A DNA stretch of 64,000 nucleotides, taken from positions 13,821,001 to 13,885,000 of the forward strand of contig NC_079886.1 of the NCBI RefSeq assembly GCF_029227915.1, read 5' to 3'. The position numbers were made by a program, and so were the translations under genes. Each line of letters opens with the position of its first letter. Position 1 is the first letter of the stretch. The DNA comes from Hydractinia symbiolongicarpus. Its lineage: Eukaryota; Cnidaria; Hydrozoa; Anthoathecata; Hydractiniidae. Under the pieces are notes generated by a model. The model saw nothing but the letters and a program-made list of their open reading frames with translations. It did not search any database and had not been told where the DNA came from. Below, in pieces: positions 1 through 10,830 of the stretch.

Positions 1-78
1 AGTCTCAATGCGCTACAACGTCCCAAGTCGTTTTCATTAGCGCCGTTGCCTTAGAACACTCTTAACTACGTGCACAGT

Positions 79-88
79 CCTATAAAGG
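79..88 (+). promoter_or_regulatory. CArG-box / TATA-like element of the monomer
   Basis: CCTATAAAGG fits the CC(A/T)6GG consensus bound by MADS/SRF-type proteins and also contains a TATAAAG core. It recurs once per monomer in many copies. The alternative form CCAATAAAGG also fits CC(A/T)6GG, while the class ending in TATAAAGAC loses the final GG. Ten bases of low complexity can match by chance, so function is not shown. It could equally be a weak TATA-like initiator for satellite transcripts. Confidence 0.35.
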
Positions 89-112
89 CTGTAATATGGC
101 CCTTTGCGGTCT

Positions 113-118
113 AATAAA
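113..118 (+). promoter_or_regulatory. AATAAA polyadenylation-like hexamer of the monomer
   Basis: AATAAA lies in the context GTCTAATAAAAG about 30 bp after the CArG/TATA-like element and is present in most monomers. Monomers with CCAATAAAGG have a second AATAAA. On a + strand transcript the canonical cleavage signal would occur about every 182 nt. Whether it is used is unknown; the hexamer is common in AT-rich sequence. Confidence 0.3.
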
Positions 119-134
119 AGCCTCACACGTAAAT

Positions 135-140
135 CACGTG
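135..140 (+). promoter_or_regulatory. CACGTG E-box (ATCACGTG context) of the monomer
   Basis: The palindromic E-box CACGTG sits in AAATCACGTGG in the majority monomer class and so recurs at a fixed phase through the window. The octamer ATCACGTG also fits the RTCACRTG consensus of budding-yeast centromere element CDEI, the site of the bHLH protein Cbf1, and resembles USF/MITF/TFE sites. Other classes carry CACGCG, CACATG or AATGTG here. Binding in this genome is inference only. The core contains a CpG, so methylation would be expected to affect binding. Confidence 0.4.
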
Positions 141-151
141 GTTCCATGAGT

Positions 152-159
152 CTGCGCAG
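152..159. other. Palindrome CTGCGCAG of the monomer
   Basis: CTGCGCAG is its own reverse complement; in the common CCTGCGCAGG form it is a perfect 10-bp palindrome. In the majority class its centre lies 18 bp from the centre of the CACGTG palindrome. Variants CTGTGCAG and CTGCACAG are the two CpG-transition products and are frequent. No protein is assigned. Confidence 0.5.
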
Positions 160-326
160 GTTACCATTGGCTTAGTCCTTCCAGTCTTGATGCACTACAA
201 CGTCCCAAGTTGTTTTCATTAGCGCCATTGCATTAGAACACTCTTAACTACGTGCACAGTCCTATAAAGGCTGTAATATGGCCTTTTGCAGTCTAATAAA
301 AGCCTCACACGTAAATCACGTGGTTC

Positions 327-332
327 CATCTG
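327..332 (+). promoter_or_regulatory. Second E-box position, CATCTG variant
   Basis: At this monomer position the third base varies four ways while the others stay: CATCTG here, CAGCTG at 1237-1242, CACCTG at 3967-3972 and CAACTG at 45316-45321. All satisfy CANNTG. Some monomers lose it (CATGAG at 147, CACCCG near 1047, CAATCT near 3421). The site may simply be one variable base; an E-box role is inferred. Confidence 0.25.
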
Positions 333-3300
333 CCTGCGCAAGTTGCCATTGAACTATTCCTTACAGTCTCAATGTGCTACAACGTCCCAAGTCGTCTTCA
401 TTAGCGCCGTTGCTTTACAACACTATTAACTAAGTTCACCGTCCTATAAAGGCTGTAATATTGCCTTTTGCAGTCTCATAAAGGCCTCACACGTAAATCA
501 CGTGGTTTCATCTGCCTGTGCAGGTTACCATTGGCCTAGTCCTTCCAGTCTCAATGCGCTACAACGTCCTAAGTCGTTTTCCTTAGTGCCGTCGCTTTAG
601 AACACTCTTAACTACGTGCATCGTCCTATAAAGGCTGTAATATGGCCTTTTGCAGTCTAATAAAGCCCTGACATGTAAATCACGTGCTTCCATCTGCTTG
701 CGCAGGTTACCATTGGCCTAGTCCTTCCAGTCTCAATGCGCTACAACGTCCCAAGTCGTTTTCATTGGCGTCGTTGCCTTAGAATACTCTTAACTACGTG
801 CACAGTCCTATAAAGGCTGTAATATGGCCTTTTGCAGTCTAATAAAAGGCTCACACGTAAATCCCGTGGTTCCATCTGCCTGCGCAGGTTACCATTGGAC
901 TATTCCTTAAAGTCTCAATGCGCTACCACATCCTAAGTCGCCTTCATTAGCGCTGTTGCTCTACAACACTATTAACTACGTGCACAGTCCTATAAAGACT
1001 GTAATATGGCCTTTTGCAGTCTAATAAAAGCCTCACACGTAAATCACGTGGTTTCACCCGTCTGCCCAGATTATCATTCGACTGTTCCTTCCAGTCTCGA
1101 TGCACTTCAATGTTCCAAGTGGTTTTCCTCAGCGCCGTGGCCTTAAAACACTCTTAACTACGTGCACAGTCCTATAAAGACCGTAATATACCCTTTTGCA
1201 GTCCAATAAAGGCCGCACACGTAATTCACGCGGTTTCAGCTGCCCGCGCAGGTTACCATTAAACTAGTCCTTCCAGTCTCAATGCACTACAACGTTCCAA
1301 GTGGTTTTCCTTAGCGCTGTTGCCTTAGAACTCTCTTAACTACGTGCACAGTCCTATAAAGGCTGCAATATGGCCTTTTGCAGTCTAATAAAAACCTCGC
1401 ACGTAAATCACGCGGTTTCATCTATCTGCGCAGGTTACCATTGGACTAGTCCTTCCAGTCTCAATGCGCTACAACGTCCCAAGTCCTTTTCATTAAAGCC
1501 GTTGCCTTAGAACACTCTTAACTACGTGCACAGTCCTATAAAGGCTGTAATATGGCCCTTTGCGGTCTAATAAAAGCCTCACACATAAATCACGTGGTTC
1601 CATCTGCCTGTGCAGGTTACCATTTGACCTTTTCTATACAGTCTCAATGTGCTACAGCGTCCCAAGTGGTTTTTAATACCGCCGTTGCTTTACAACACTG
1701 TTAACTGCGCGCACAGTCCAATAACGGCTGTAATATGACCTTTTGCAGTCTAATAAAGGCCTCATACGTAATTAATGTGGTTCCATCTGCCTGTGCAGGT
1801 TACCATTGCACTGTTCTTTCCAGTTTCATGCGCTACCACGTCCCAAGTCGTTTTCATTAGCGCTATTGCCTTACAACACTCTTAACTACGTGTGCACAGT
1901 CCAATAAAGGGTGTAATATAGCCTTTTGCAGTCTAATAAAAGCCTCACACGTAAATCACGTGGTTCCATCTGTCTGTGCAGGTTACCATTGGCCTAGTCC
2001 TTCCAGTCTCAATGCACTACATCTTCCCAAGTCGTTTTCCTTAGTGCCGTCGCTTTAGAACACTCTTAACTACGTGCATCGTCCTATAAAGGCTGTAATA
2101 TGGCCTTTTGCAGTCTAATAAAGGCCTCATGCGTAATTAACGTGGTTCCATCTGCCTGTGCAGGTTACCATTACACTGTTCTTTCCAGTTTCATGCGCTA
2201 CCACGTCCCAAGTCGTTTTCATTAGCGCCGTTGCCTTACAACACTCTTAACTACGTGCACAGTCCTATAAAGGCTGTAATGTGGCCTTTTGAAGTCTAAT
2301 AAAGGTCTGACACGTAAATCACGTGCTTCCATCTGCCTGCGCAGGTTACCATTGCATTATTCCTTCCAGTCTCAATGCGCTACAACGTCCTAAGTCGTTT
2401 TCATTAGCGCCGTTGCCTTACAACACTCTTAACTACGTGCACAGTCCTATAAAGGCTGTAATATGGCCTTTTGCAGTCTAATAAAAGCCTTGCACGTAAG
2501 TCACGCGGTTTTACCTGTCTGCGCAGGTTAACATTGGACTAGTCCTTCCAGTCTTGATGCACTACAACGTCCCAAGTTGTTTTCATTAGCGCCATTGCAT
2601 TAGAACACTCTTAACTACGTGCACAGTCCTATAAAGGCTGTAATATGGCCTTTTGCAGTCTAATAAAGGCCTCATACGTAATTAATGTGGTTCCATCTGC
2701 CTGTGCAGGTTACCATTGCACTGTTCTTTCCAGTTTCATGCGCTACCACGTCCCAAGTCGTTTTCATTAGCGCCATTGCCTTACAACACTCTTAACTACG
2801 TGTGCACAGTCCAATAAAGGGTGTAATATAGCCTTTTGCAGTCTAATAAAAGCCTCACACGTAAATCACGTGGTTCCATCTGTCTGTGCAGGTTACCATT
2901 GCACTGTTCTTTCCAGTTTCATGCGTTACCACGTCCCAAGTCGTTTTCATTGGCACCGTTGCCTTAGAATACTCTTAACTACGTGCACAGTCCTATAAAG
3001 GCTGTAATATGGCCTTTTGCAGTCTCATAAAAGCCTCACACGAAAATCACGTGGTTCCATCTGCCTGCGCAGGTTACCATTGCACTATTCCTTCCAATCT
3101 CAATGCCCTACAACGTCCCAAGTTGTTTTCATTAGCGCCATTGCATTAGAACACTCTTAACTACGTGCACAGTCCTATAAAGGCTGTAATATGGCCTTTT
3201 GCAGTCCAGTAAAAGCCTCACACGTAAATCACGTGGTTCCATCTGCCTGCGCAAGTTACCATTGGACTATTCCTTACAGTCTCAATGTGCTACAACGTCC

Positions 3301-5095
3301 AAAGTCGTCCTCATTAGCGCCGTTGCTTTACAACACTATTAACTACGTTCACCGTCCTATAAAGGCTGTAATATTGCCTTTTGCAGTCTCATAAAAACCT
3401 CACACGTAAATCACGTGGTTCAATCTGCCTGTGCAGGTTACCATTGCACTGTTCTTTCCAGTTTCATGCGCTACCACGACCCAAGTCGTTTTCATTAGCG
3501 CCGTTGCCTTACAACACTCTTAACTACGTGCACAGTCCTATAAAGGCTGTAATATGGCCTTTTGCAGTCTAGTAAAAGCCTCACACGTAAATCACGTGGT
3601 TCCATCTGCCTGCGCAAGTTACCATTGGACTATTCCTTACAGTCTCAATGTGCTACAACGTCCCAAGTCGTCTTCATTAGCGCCGTTGCGTTACAACAGT
3701 ATTAACTACGTTCACCGTCCTATAAAGGCGGTAATATTGCAATTTGCAGTCTCATAAAGGCCTCACACGTAAATCACGTGGTTCCATCTGCCTGTGCAGG
3801 TTACCATTGGCCTAGTCCTTCCAGTCTCAATGCACTACAACGTCCTAAGTCGTTTTCCTCAGTGCCGTCGCTTTAGAATACTCTTAACTACGTGCATCGT
3901 CCTATAAAGGCTGTAATATGGCCTTTTGCAGTCTAATAAAAACCTCGCACGTAAATCACGCGGTTTCACCTGTCTGCGCAGGTTACCATTGGATTAGTCT
4001 TTCCAGTCTCAATGCGCTACAACGTCCCAAATCCTTTTCATTAGAGCCGTCGCCTTAGAATAGTCTTAACTACGTGCACAGTCCTATAAAGGCTGTAATA
4101 TGGCCTTTTGCAGTCTAATAAAAGCCTCGCACGTAAATCACGTGGTTCCATCTGCCTGCGCAGGTTACCGTTGGACTATTCCTTCCAGTCTCGATGCACT
4201 TCAATGTTCCAAGTGGTTTTCCTTAGCGCCGTGGCCTTAGAACACTCTTAACTACGTGCACTGTCCTATAAAGACCGTAATATGCCCTTTTGCAGTCCAT
4301 TAAAGGCCGCACACGTATTCACGCGGTTTAAGCTGCCCGCGCAGGTTACCATAAGACTAGTCCTTCCAGTCTCAATCCACTACAACATTCCAAGTGGTTT
4401 TCCTTAGCGCTGTTGCCTGAGAACTCTCTTAACTACGTGCACAGTCCAATAAAAGGTGTAATGTAGCCTTTTGCAGTCTAATAAAAGCCTCACACGTAAA
4501 TCACGTTGTTCCATCTGCCTGCGCAGGTTACCGTTGGACTATTCCTTAAAGTCTCAATGCGCTACCATATCCCAAGTCGTCTTCATTAGCGCCGTTGCTC
4601 TACAACACTATTAACTACGTGCACAGTCCTATAAAGACTGTAATATGGCCTTTTGCAGTCTAATAAAAGCCTCACACGTAAATCACGTGGTTTCACCCGT
4701 CTGCCCAGATTATCATTCGACTGTTCCTTCCAGTCTCGATGCACTTCAATGTTCCAAGTGGATTTCCTTAGCGCCGTGGCCTTAGAACACTCTTAACTAC
4801 GTCCACAGTCCTATAAAGACCGTAATATACCCTTTTGCAGTCCAATAAAGGCCGCACACGTAATTCACGCGGTTTCAGCTGCCCGCGCAGGTTACCATTA
4901 GACTAGTCCTTCCAGTCTCAATGCACTACAACGTTCCAAGAGGTTTTCCTTAGCGCTGTTGCCTTAGAACTCTCTTAACTATGTGCACAGTCCAATAAAA
5001 GGTGTAATGTAGCCTTTTGCAGTCTAATAAAGGCCTCACACGTAAATCACGTGGCTCCATGAGTCTGTGCAGGTTACCATTGGACTAGTCCTTCC

Positions 5096-7995
5096 AGTCT
5101 CAATGCGCTACAACGTCCCAAGTCGTTTTCATTAGCGCCGTTGCCTTAGAACACTCTTAACTAAGTGCACAGTCCTATAAAGGCTGTAATATGGCCCTTT
5201 GCGGTCTAATAAAAGCCTCACACGTAAATCACGTGGTTCCATGAGTCTGTGCAGGTTACCATTGGCTTAGTCCTTCCAGTCTTGATGCACTACAACGTCC
5301 CAAGTTGTTTTCATTAGCGCCATTGCATTAGAACACTCTTAACTACGTGCACAGTCCTATAAAGGCTGTAATATGGCCTTTTGCAGTCTAATAAAAGCCT
5401 CACACGTAAATCACGTGGTTCCATCTGCCTGCGCAAGTTGCCATTGGACTATTCCTTAAAGTCTCAATGTGCTACAACGTCCCAAGTCGTCTTCATTAGC
5501 GCCGTTGCTTTACAACACTATTAACTAAGTTCACCGTCCTATAAAGGCTGTAATATTGCCTTTTGCAGTCTCATAAAGGCCTCACACGTAAATCACGTGG
5601 TTTCATCTGCCTGTGCAGGTTACCATTGGCCTAGTCCTTCCAGTCTCAATGCGCTACAACTTCCTAAGTCGTTTTCCTTAGTGCCGTCGCTTTAGAACAC
5701 TCTTAACTACGTGCATCGTCCTATAAAGGCTGTAATATGGCCTTTTGCAGTCTAATAAAGCCCTGACATGTAAATCACGTGCTTCCATCTGCTTGCGCAG
5801 GTTACCATTGGCCTAGTCCTTCCAGTCTCAATGCGCTACAACGTCCCAAGTCGTTTTCATTGGCGTCGTTGCCTTAGAATACTCTTAACTACGTGCACAG
5901 TCCTATAAAGGCTGTAATATGGCCTTTTGCAGTCTAATAAAAGGCTCACACGTAAATCACGTGGTTCCATCTGCCTGCGCAGGTTACCATTGGACTATTC
6001 CTTAAAGTCTCAATGCGCTACCACATCCTAAGTCGCCTTCATTAGCGCTGTTGCTCTACAACACTATTAACTACGTGCACAGTCCTATAAAGACTGTAAT
6101 ATGGCCTTTTGCAGTCTAATAAAAGCCTCACACGTAAATCACGTGGTTTCACCCGTCTGCCCAGATTATCATTCGACTGTTCCTTCCAGTCTCGATGCAC
6201 TTCAATGTTCCAAGTGGTTTTCCTCAGCGCCGTGGCCTTAAAACACTCTTAACTACGTGCACAGTCCTATAAAGACCGTAATATACCCTTTTGCAGTCCA
6301 ATAAAGGCCGCACACGTAATTCACGCGGTTTCAGCTGCCCGCGCAGGTTACCATTAAACTAGTCCTTCCAGTCTCAATGCACTACAACGTTCCAAGTGGT
6401 TTTCCTTAGCGCTGTTGCCTTAGAACTCTCTTAACTACGTGTACAGACCTATAAAGGCTGCAATATGGCTTTTTGCAGTCTAATAAAAACCTCGCACGTA
6501 AATCACGCGGTTTCATCTATCTGCGCAGGTTACCATTGGACTAGTCCTTCCAGTCTCAATGCGCTACAACGTCCCAAGTCCTTTTCATCAAAGCCGTTGC
6601 CTTAGAACACTCTTAACTACGTGCACAGTCCTATAAAGGCTGTAATATGGCCCTTTGCGGTCTAATAAAAGCCTCACACATAAATCACGTGGTTCCATCT
6701 GCCTGTGCAGGTTACCATTTGACCTTTTCTATACAGTCTCAATGTGCTACAGCGTCCCAAGTGGTTTTTAATACCGCCGTTGCTTTACAACACTGTTAAC
6801 TGCGCGCACAGTCCAATAACGGCTGTAATATGACCTTTTGCAGTCTAATAAAGGCCTCATACGTAATTAATGTGGTTCCATCTGCCTGTGCAGGTTACCA
6901 TTGCACTGTTCTTTCCAGTTTCATGCGCTACCACGTCCCAAGTCGTTTTCATTAGCGCTATTGCCTTACAACACTCTTAACTACGTGTGCACAGTCCAAT
7001 AAAGGGTGTAATATAGCCTTTTGCAGTCTAATAAAAGCCTCACACGTAAATCACGTGGTTCCATCTGTCTGTGCAGGTTACCATTGGCCTAGTCCTTCCA
7101 GTCTCAATGCACTACATCTTCCCAAGTCGTTTTCCTTAGTGCCGTCGCTTTAGAACACTCTTAACTACGTGCATCGTCCTATAAAGGCTGTAATATGGCC
7201 TTTTGCAGTCTAATAAAGGCCTCATGCGTAATTAACGTGGTTCCATCTGCCTGTGCAGGTTACCATTACACTGTTCTTTCCAGTTTCATGCGCTACCACG
7301 TCCCAAGTCGTTTTCATTAGCGCCGTTGCCTTACAACACTCTTAACTACGTGCACAGTCCTATAAAGGCTGTAATGTGGCCTTTTGAAGTCTAATAAAGG
7401 TCTGACACGTAAATCACGTGCTTCCATCTGCCTGCGCAGGTTACCATTGCATTATTCCTTCCAGTCTCAATGCGCTACAACGTCCTAAGTCGTTTTCATT
7501 AGCGCCGTTGCCTTACAACACTCTTAACTACGTGCACAGTCCTATAAAGGCTGTAATATGGCCTTTTGCAGTCTAATAAAAGCCTCGCACGTAAGTCACG
7601 CGGTTTTACCTGTCTGCGCAGGTTAACATTGGACTAGTCCTTCCAGTCTTGATGCACTACAACGTCCCAAGTTGTTTTCATTAGCGCCATTGCATTAGAA
7701 CACTCTTAACTACGTGCACAGTCCTATAAAGGCTGTAATATGGCCTTTTGCAGTCTAATAAAGGCCTCATACGTAATTAATGTGGTTCCATCTGCCTGTG
7801 CAGGTTACCATTGCACTGTTCTTTCCAGTTTCATGCGCTACCACGTCCCAAGTCGTTTTCATTAGCGCCATTGCCTTGCAACACTCTTAACTACGTGTGC
7901 ACAGTCCAATAAAGGGTGTAATATAGCCTTTTGCAGTCTAATAAAAGCCTCACACGTAAATCACGTGGTTCCATCTGTCTGTGCAGGTTACCATT
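5096..7995 (+). repeat. 28-mer higher-order repeat, copy 2 (first ~16 monomers)
   Basis: Follows copy 1 at a constant 5,095-bp shift up to 7,995, where GGTTACCATT is followed by GGCCTAG instead of the GCACTG found at 2,901. Differences from copy 1 are scattered substitutions, for example ACTAAGTGC versus ACTACGTGC at 5162-5170. After 7,995 the order of monomers departs from copy 1 through a local 5-mer duplication. Confidence 0.85.
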
Positions 7996-8663
7996 GGCCT
8001 AGTCCTTCCAGTCTCAATGCACTACATCTTCCCAAGTCGTTTTCCTTAGTGCCGTCGCTTTAGAACACTTTAACTACGTGCATCGTCCTATAAAGGCTGT
8101 AATATGGCCTTTTGCAGTCTAATAAAGGCCTCATGCGTAATTAACGTGGTTCCATCTGCCTGTGCAGGTTACCATTACACTGTTCTTTCCAGTTTCATGC
8201 GCTACCATGTCCCAAGTCGTTTTCATTATCGCCGTTGCCTTACAACACTCTTAACTACGTGCACAGTCCTATAAAGGCTGTAATGTGGCCTTTTGAAGTC
8301 TAATAAAGGTCTGACACGTAAATCACGTGCTTCCATCTGCCTGCGCAGGTTACCATTGCATTATTCCTTCCAGTCTCAATGCGCTACAACGTCCTAAGTC
8401 GTTTTCATTAGCGGCGTTGCCTTACAACACTCTTAACTACGTGCACAGTCATATAAAGGCTGTAATATGGCCTTTTGCAGTCTAATAAAAGCCTCGCACG
8501 TAAGTCACGCGGTTTCACCTGTCTGCGCAGGTTACCATTGGACTAGTCCTTCCAGTCTTGATGCACTACAACGTCACAAGTTGTTTTCATTAGCGCCATT
8601 GCATTAGAACACTCTTAACTACGTGCACAGTCCTATAAAGGCTGTAATATGGCCTTTTGCAGT
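7086..8663 (+). repeat. 5-monomer tandem duplication (910 bp)
   Basis: The stretch starting GGCCTAGTCC at 7,086 repeats from 7,996 at a shift of 910 bp until about 8,663, where TCTAGTAAAAG replaces TCTAATAAAGG. The second copy has small changes, including a shortened ACACTTTAAC near 8,066 and CGTCACAAG at 8,571. The same duplicated arrangement is found 26,802 bp downstream (from about 33,888), so it predates that larger duplication. Confidence 0.8.
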
Positions 8664-10341
8664 CTAGTAAAAGCCTCACACGTAAATCACGTGGTTCCAT
8701 CTGCCTGCGCAAGTTGCCATTGGACTATTCCTTACAGTCTCAATGTGCTACAACGTCCCAAGTCGTCTTCATTAGCGCCGTTGCTTTACAACACTATTAA
8801 CTAAGTTCACCGTCCTATAAAGGCTGTAATATTGCCTTTTGCAGTCTCATAAAGGCCTCACACGTAAATCACGTGGTTTCATCTGCCTGTGCAGGTTACC
8901 ATTGGCCTAGTCCTTCCAGTCTCAATGCGCTACAACGTCCTAAGTCGTTTTCCTTAGTGCCGTCGCTTTAGAACACTCTTAACTACGTGCATCGTCCTAT
9001 AAAGGCTGTAATATGGCCTTTTGCAGTCTAATAAAGGCCTGACACGTAAATCACATGCTTCCATCTGCTTGCGCAGGTTACCATTGGCCTAGTCCTTCCA
9101 GTCTCAATGCGCTACAACGTCCCAAGTCCTTTTCATTAGAGCCGTTGCCTTAGAACACTCTTAACTACGTGTGCACAGTCCAATAAAGGGTGTAATATAG
9201 CCTTTTGGAGTCTAATAAAAGCCTCACACGTAAATCACGTGGTTCCATCTGTCTGTGCAGGTTACCATTGGCCTAGTCCTTTCAGTCTCAACGCACTACA
9301 TCGTCCCAAGTCGTTTTCCTTAGTGCCGTCGCTTTATACACTCTTAACTACGTGCATCGTCCTATAAAGGCTGTAATATGGCCTTTTGCAGTCTAATAAA
9401 GGCTTGACACGTAAATCACGTGCTTCCATGTGCTTGCGCAGGTTACCATTGGCCTAGTCCTTCCAGTCTCAATGCGCTACAACGTCCCAAGTCGTTTTCA
9501 TTGGCGCCGTTGCCTTAGAATACTCTTAACTACGTGCACAGTCCTGTAAAGGCTGTAATATGGCCTTTTGCAGTCTAATAAAAGGCTCACACGTAAATCA
9601 CCTGGTTCCATCTGCCTGCGCAGGTCACCATTGGACTATTCCTTAAAGTCTCAATGCGCTACCACATCCTAAGTCGCCTTCATTAGAGCCGTTGCCTTTG
9701 AACACTCGTAACTACGTGCAAAGTCCTTTAAAGGCTGTAATATGGCCCTTTGCGGTCTAAAAAAAGCCTCACACATAAATCACGTGGTTCCATCTGCCTG
9801 TGCAGGTTACCATTGGACTATTCCTTACAGTCTCAATGTGCTACCAAGTCCCAAGTCGTTTTCAATACCGCCGGTGCTTTACAACACTGTTAACTGCGTG
9901 CACAGTCCAATAAAGGCTGTAATATGACCTTTTGCAGTCTAATAAAGGCCTCATACGTAATTACTGTGGTTTCACCTGTCTGCGCAGGTTACCATTGGAC
10001 TAGTCTTTCCAGTCTCAATGCGCTACAACGTCCCAAGTCCTTTTCATTAGCGCCGTTGCCTTACAACACTCTTAACTACGTGCACAGTCCTATAAAGGCT
10101 GTAATATGGCCCTTTGCGGTCTAATAAAAGCCTCACACATAAATCACGTGGTTCCATCTGCCGGTGCAGGTTACCATTGGACTATTCCTTACAGTCTCAA
10201 TGTGCTACCAAGTTCCAAGTCGTTTTCAATACTGCCGTTGCTTTACAACACTGTTAACTGCGTGCACAGTCCAATAAAGGCTGTAATATGACCTTTTGCA
10301 GTCTAATAAAGGCCTCATACGTAATTAATGTGGTTCCATCT
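8664..10341 (+). repeat. Satellite block: 18-mer-offset copy, then dimeric monomers
   Basis: About 8,664-9,090 matches 5,388-5,814 at a shift of 3,276 bp (18 monomers), sharing the AAGTTGCCATT and AACTAAGTTC variants. It continues with monomers carrying the GTGTGCAC insertion (about 9,170) and enters the two-monomer alternation that starts near 9,720. The block is repeated at about 35,466-37,143. Confidence 0.75.
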
Positions 10342-10830
10342 GCCTGTGCAGGTTACCATTGCACTGTTCTTTCCAGTTTCATGCGCTACCACGTCCCAAA
10401 TCCTTTTCATTAGAGCCGTTGCCTTAGAACACTCTTAAGTACGTGCACAGTCCTATAAAGGCTGTAATATGGCCCTTTGCGGTCTAATAAAAGCCTCACA
10501 CATAAATCACGTGGTTCCATCTGCCTGTGCAGGTTACCATTGGACTATTCCTTACAGTCTCAATGTGCTACCAAGTCCCAAGTCGTTTTCAATACCGCCG
10601 TTGCTTTACAACACTGTTAACTGCGTGCACAGTCCAATAAAGGCTGTAATATGACCTTTTGCAGTCTAATAAAGGCCTCATACGTAATTAATGTGGTTCC
10701 ATCTGCCTGTGCAGGTTACCATTGCACTGTTCTTTCCAGTTTCATGCGCTACCACGTCCCAAGTCGTTTTCATTAGCGCCGTTGCCTTACAACACTCTTA
10801 ACTACGTGCACAGTCCTATAAAGTCTGTAA
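9720..10830 (+). repeat. Dimeric sub-array (about 363-364 bp period)
   Basis: Two monomer classes alternate: one has TATGGCCCTTTGCGG (9,741, 10,105, 10,468) and the other TATGACCTTTTGCAG (9,923, 10,287, 10,650). The GGCCC class carries CACACATAAAT; the GACC class usually has CTCATACGTAATTAATG. About three dimer units are present. The same alternation appears at about 36,522-37,120 and 39,432-40,380. Confidence 0.75.

Larger units (their letters stand above)
1..182 (+). repeat. Reference satellite monomer (182 bp)
   Basis: First complete monomer, from AGTCTCAATG to the CTTCC before the next AGTCTTGATG at 183. It shows the common layout: a CpG-containing first third, a CC(A/T)6GG box at 79-88, AATAAA at 113-118, CACGTG at 135-140 and the palindrome CTGCGCAG at 152-159. 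The next monomers begin at 183 and 365. The start is arbitrary because the array is circularly permutable. This copy carries the less common CATGAGTCTG variant upstream of the palindrome, where most monomers have CATCTGCCTG. Confidence 0.95.
1..5095 (+). repeat. 28-monomer higher-order repeat, copy 1 (5,095 bp)
   Basis: Aligning on diagnostic variants, position 1 returns at 5096 and again at 28156. For example the rare AGCCCTGACA at 664 recurs at 5759 (shift 5,095) and at 28819 (shift 28,155). 5,095 bp is 28 monomers of about 182 bp. The copy contains the GC-rich monomer class with CGCGGTTTCAGCTGCC (for example 1228-1243, 4868-4883). Its second half (about 2,875-5,095) also recurs at about 25,935-28,155. 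The true start may lie upstream of the window. Confidence 0.85.

Noticed and set aside
79-118. A true promoter-terminator pair driving monomer transcripts
   Set aside because: The TATA-like and AATAAA elements are only ~30 bp apart and are short AT-rich words. Without transcript data they cannot be called as functional, so they are listed only as low-confidence motifs.
152-165. Splice donor-like CAG/GTTA in GCGCAGGTTACC
   Set aside because: A short match occurring once per monomer with no exon structure or coding content around it.
1060-1090. CENP-B box
   Set aside because: I looked for the NTTCGNNNNANNCGGGN core on both strands around ATTCGACTGTTCC, CCCGTCTGCCC and AATTCGTTTTC. Each matches only part of the core; none is complete.
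9924-9927. ATGA start/stop overlap between successive frames, resembling translational coupling
   Set aside because: It follows from monomer phase (TATGACC) and recurs wherever that variant does. The DNA is eukaryotic satellite, with no ribosome-binding-site context.
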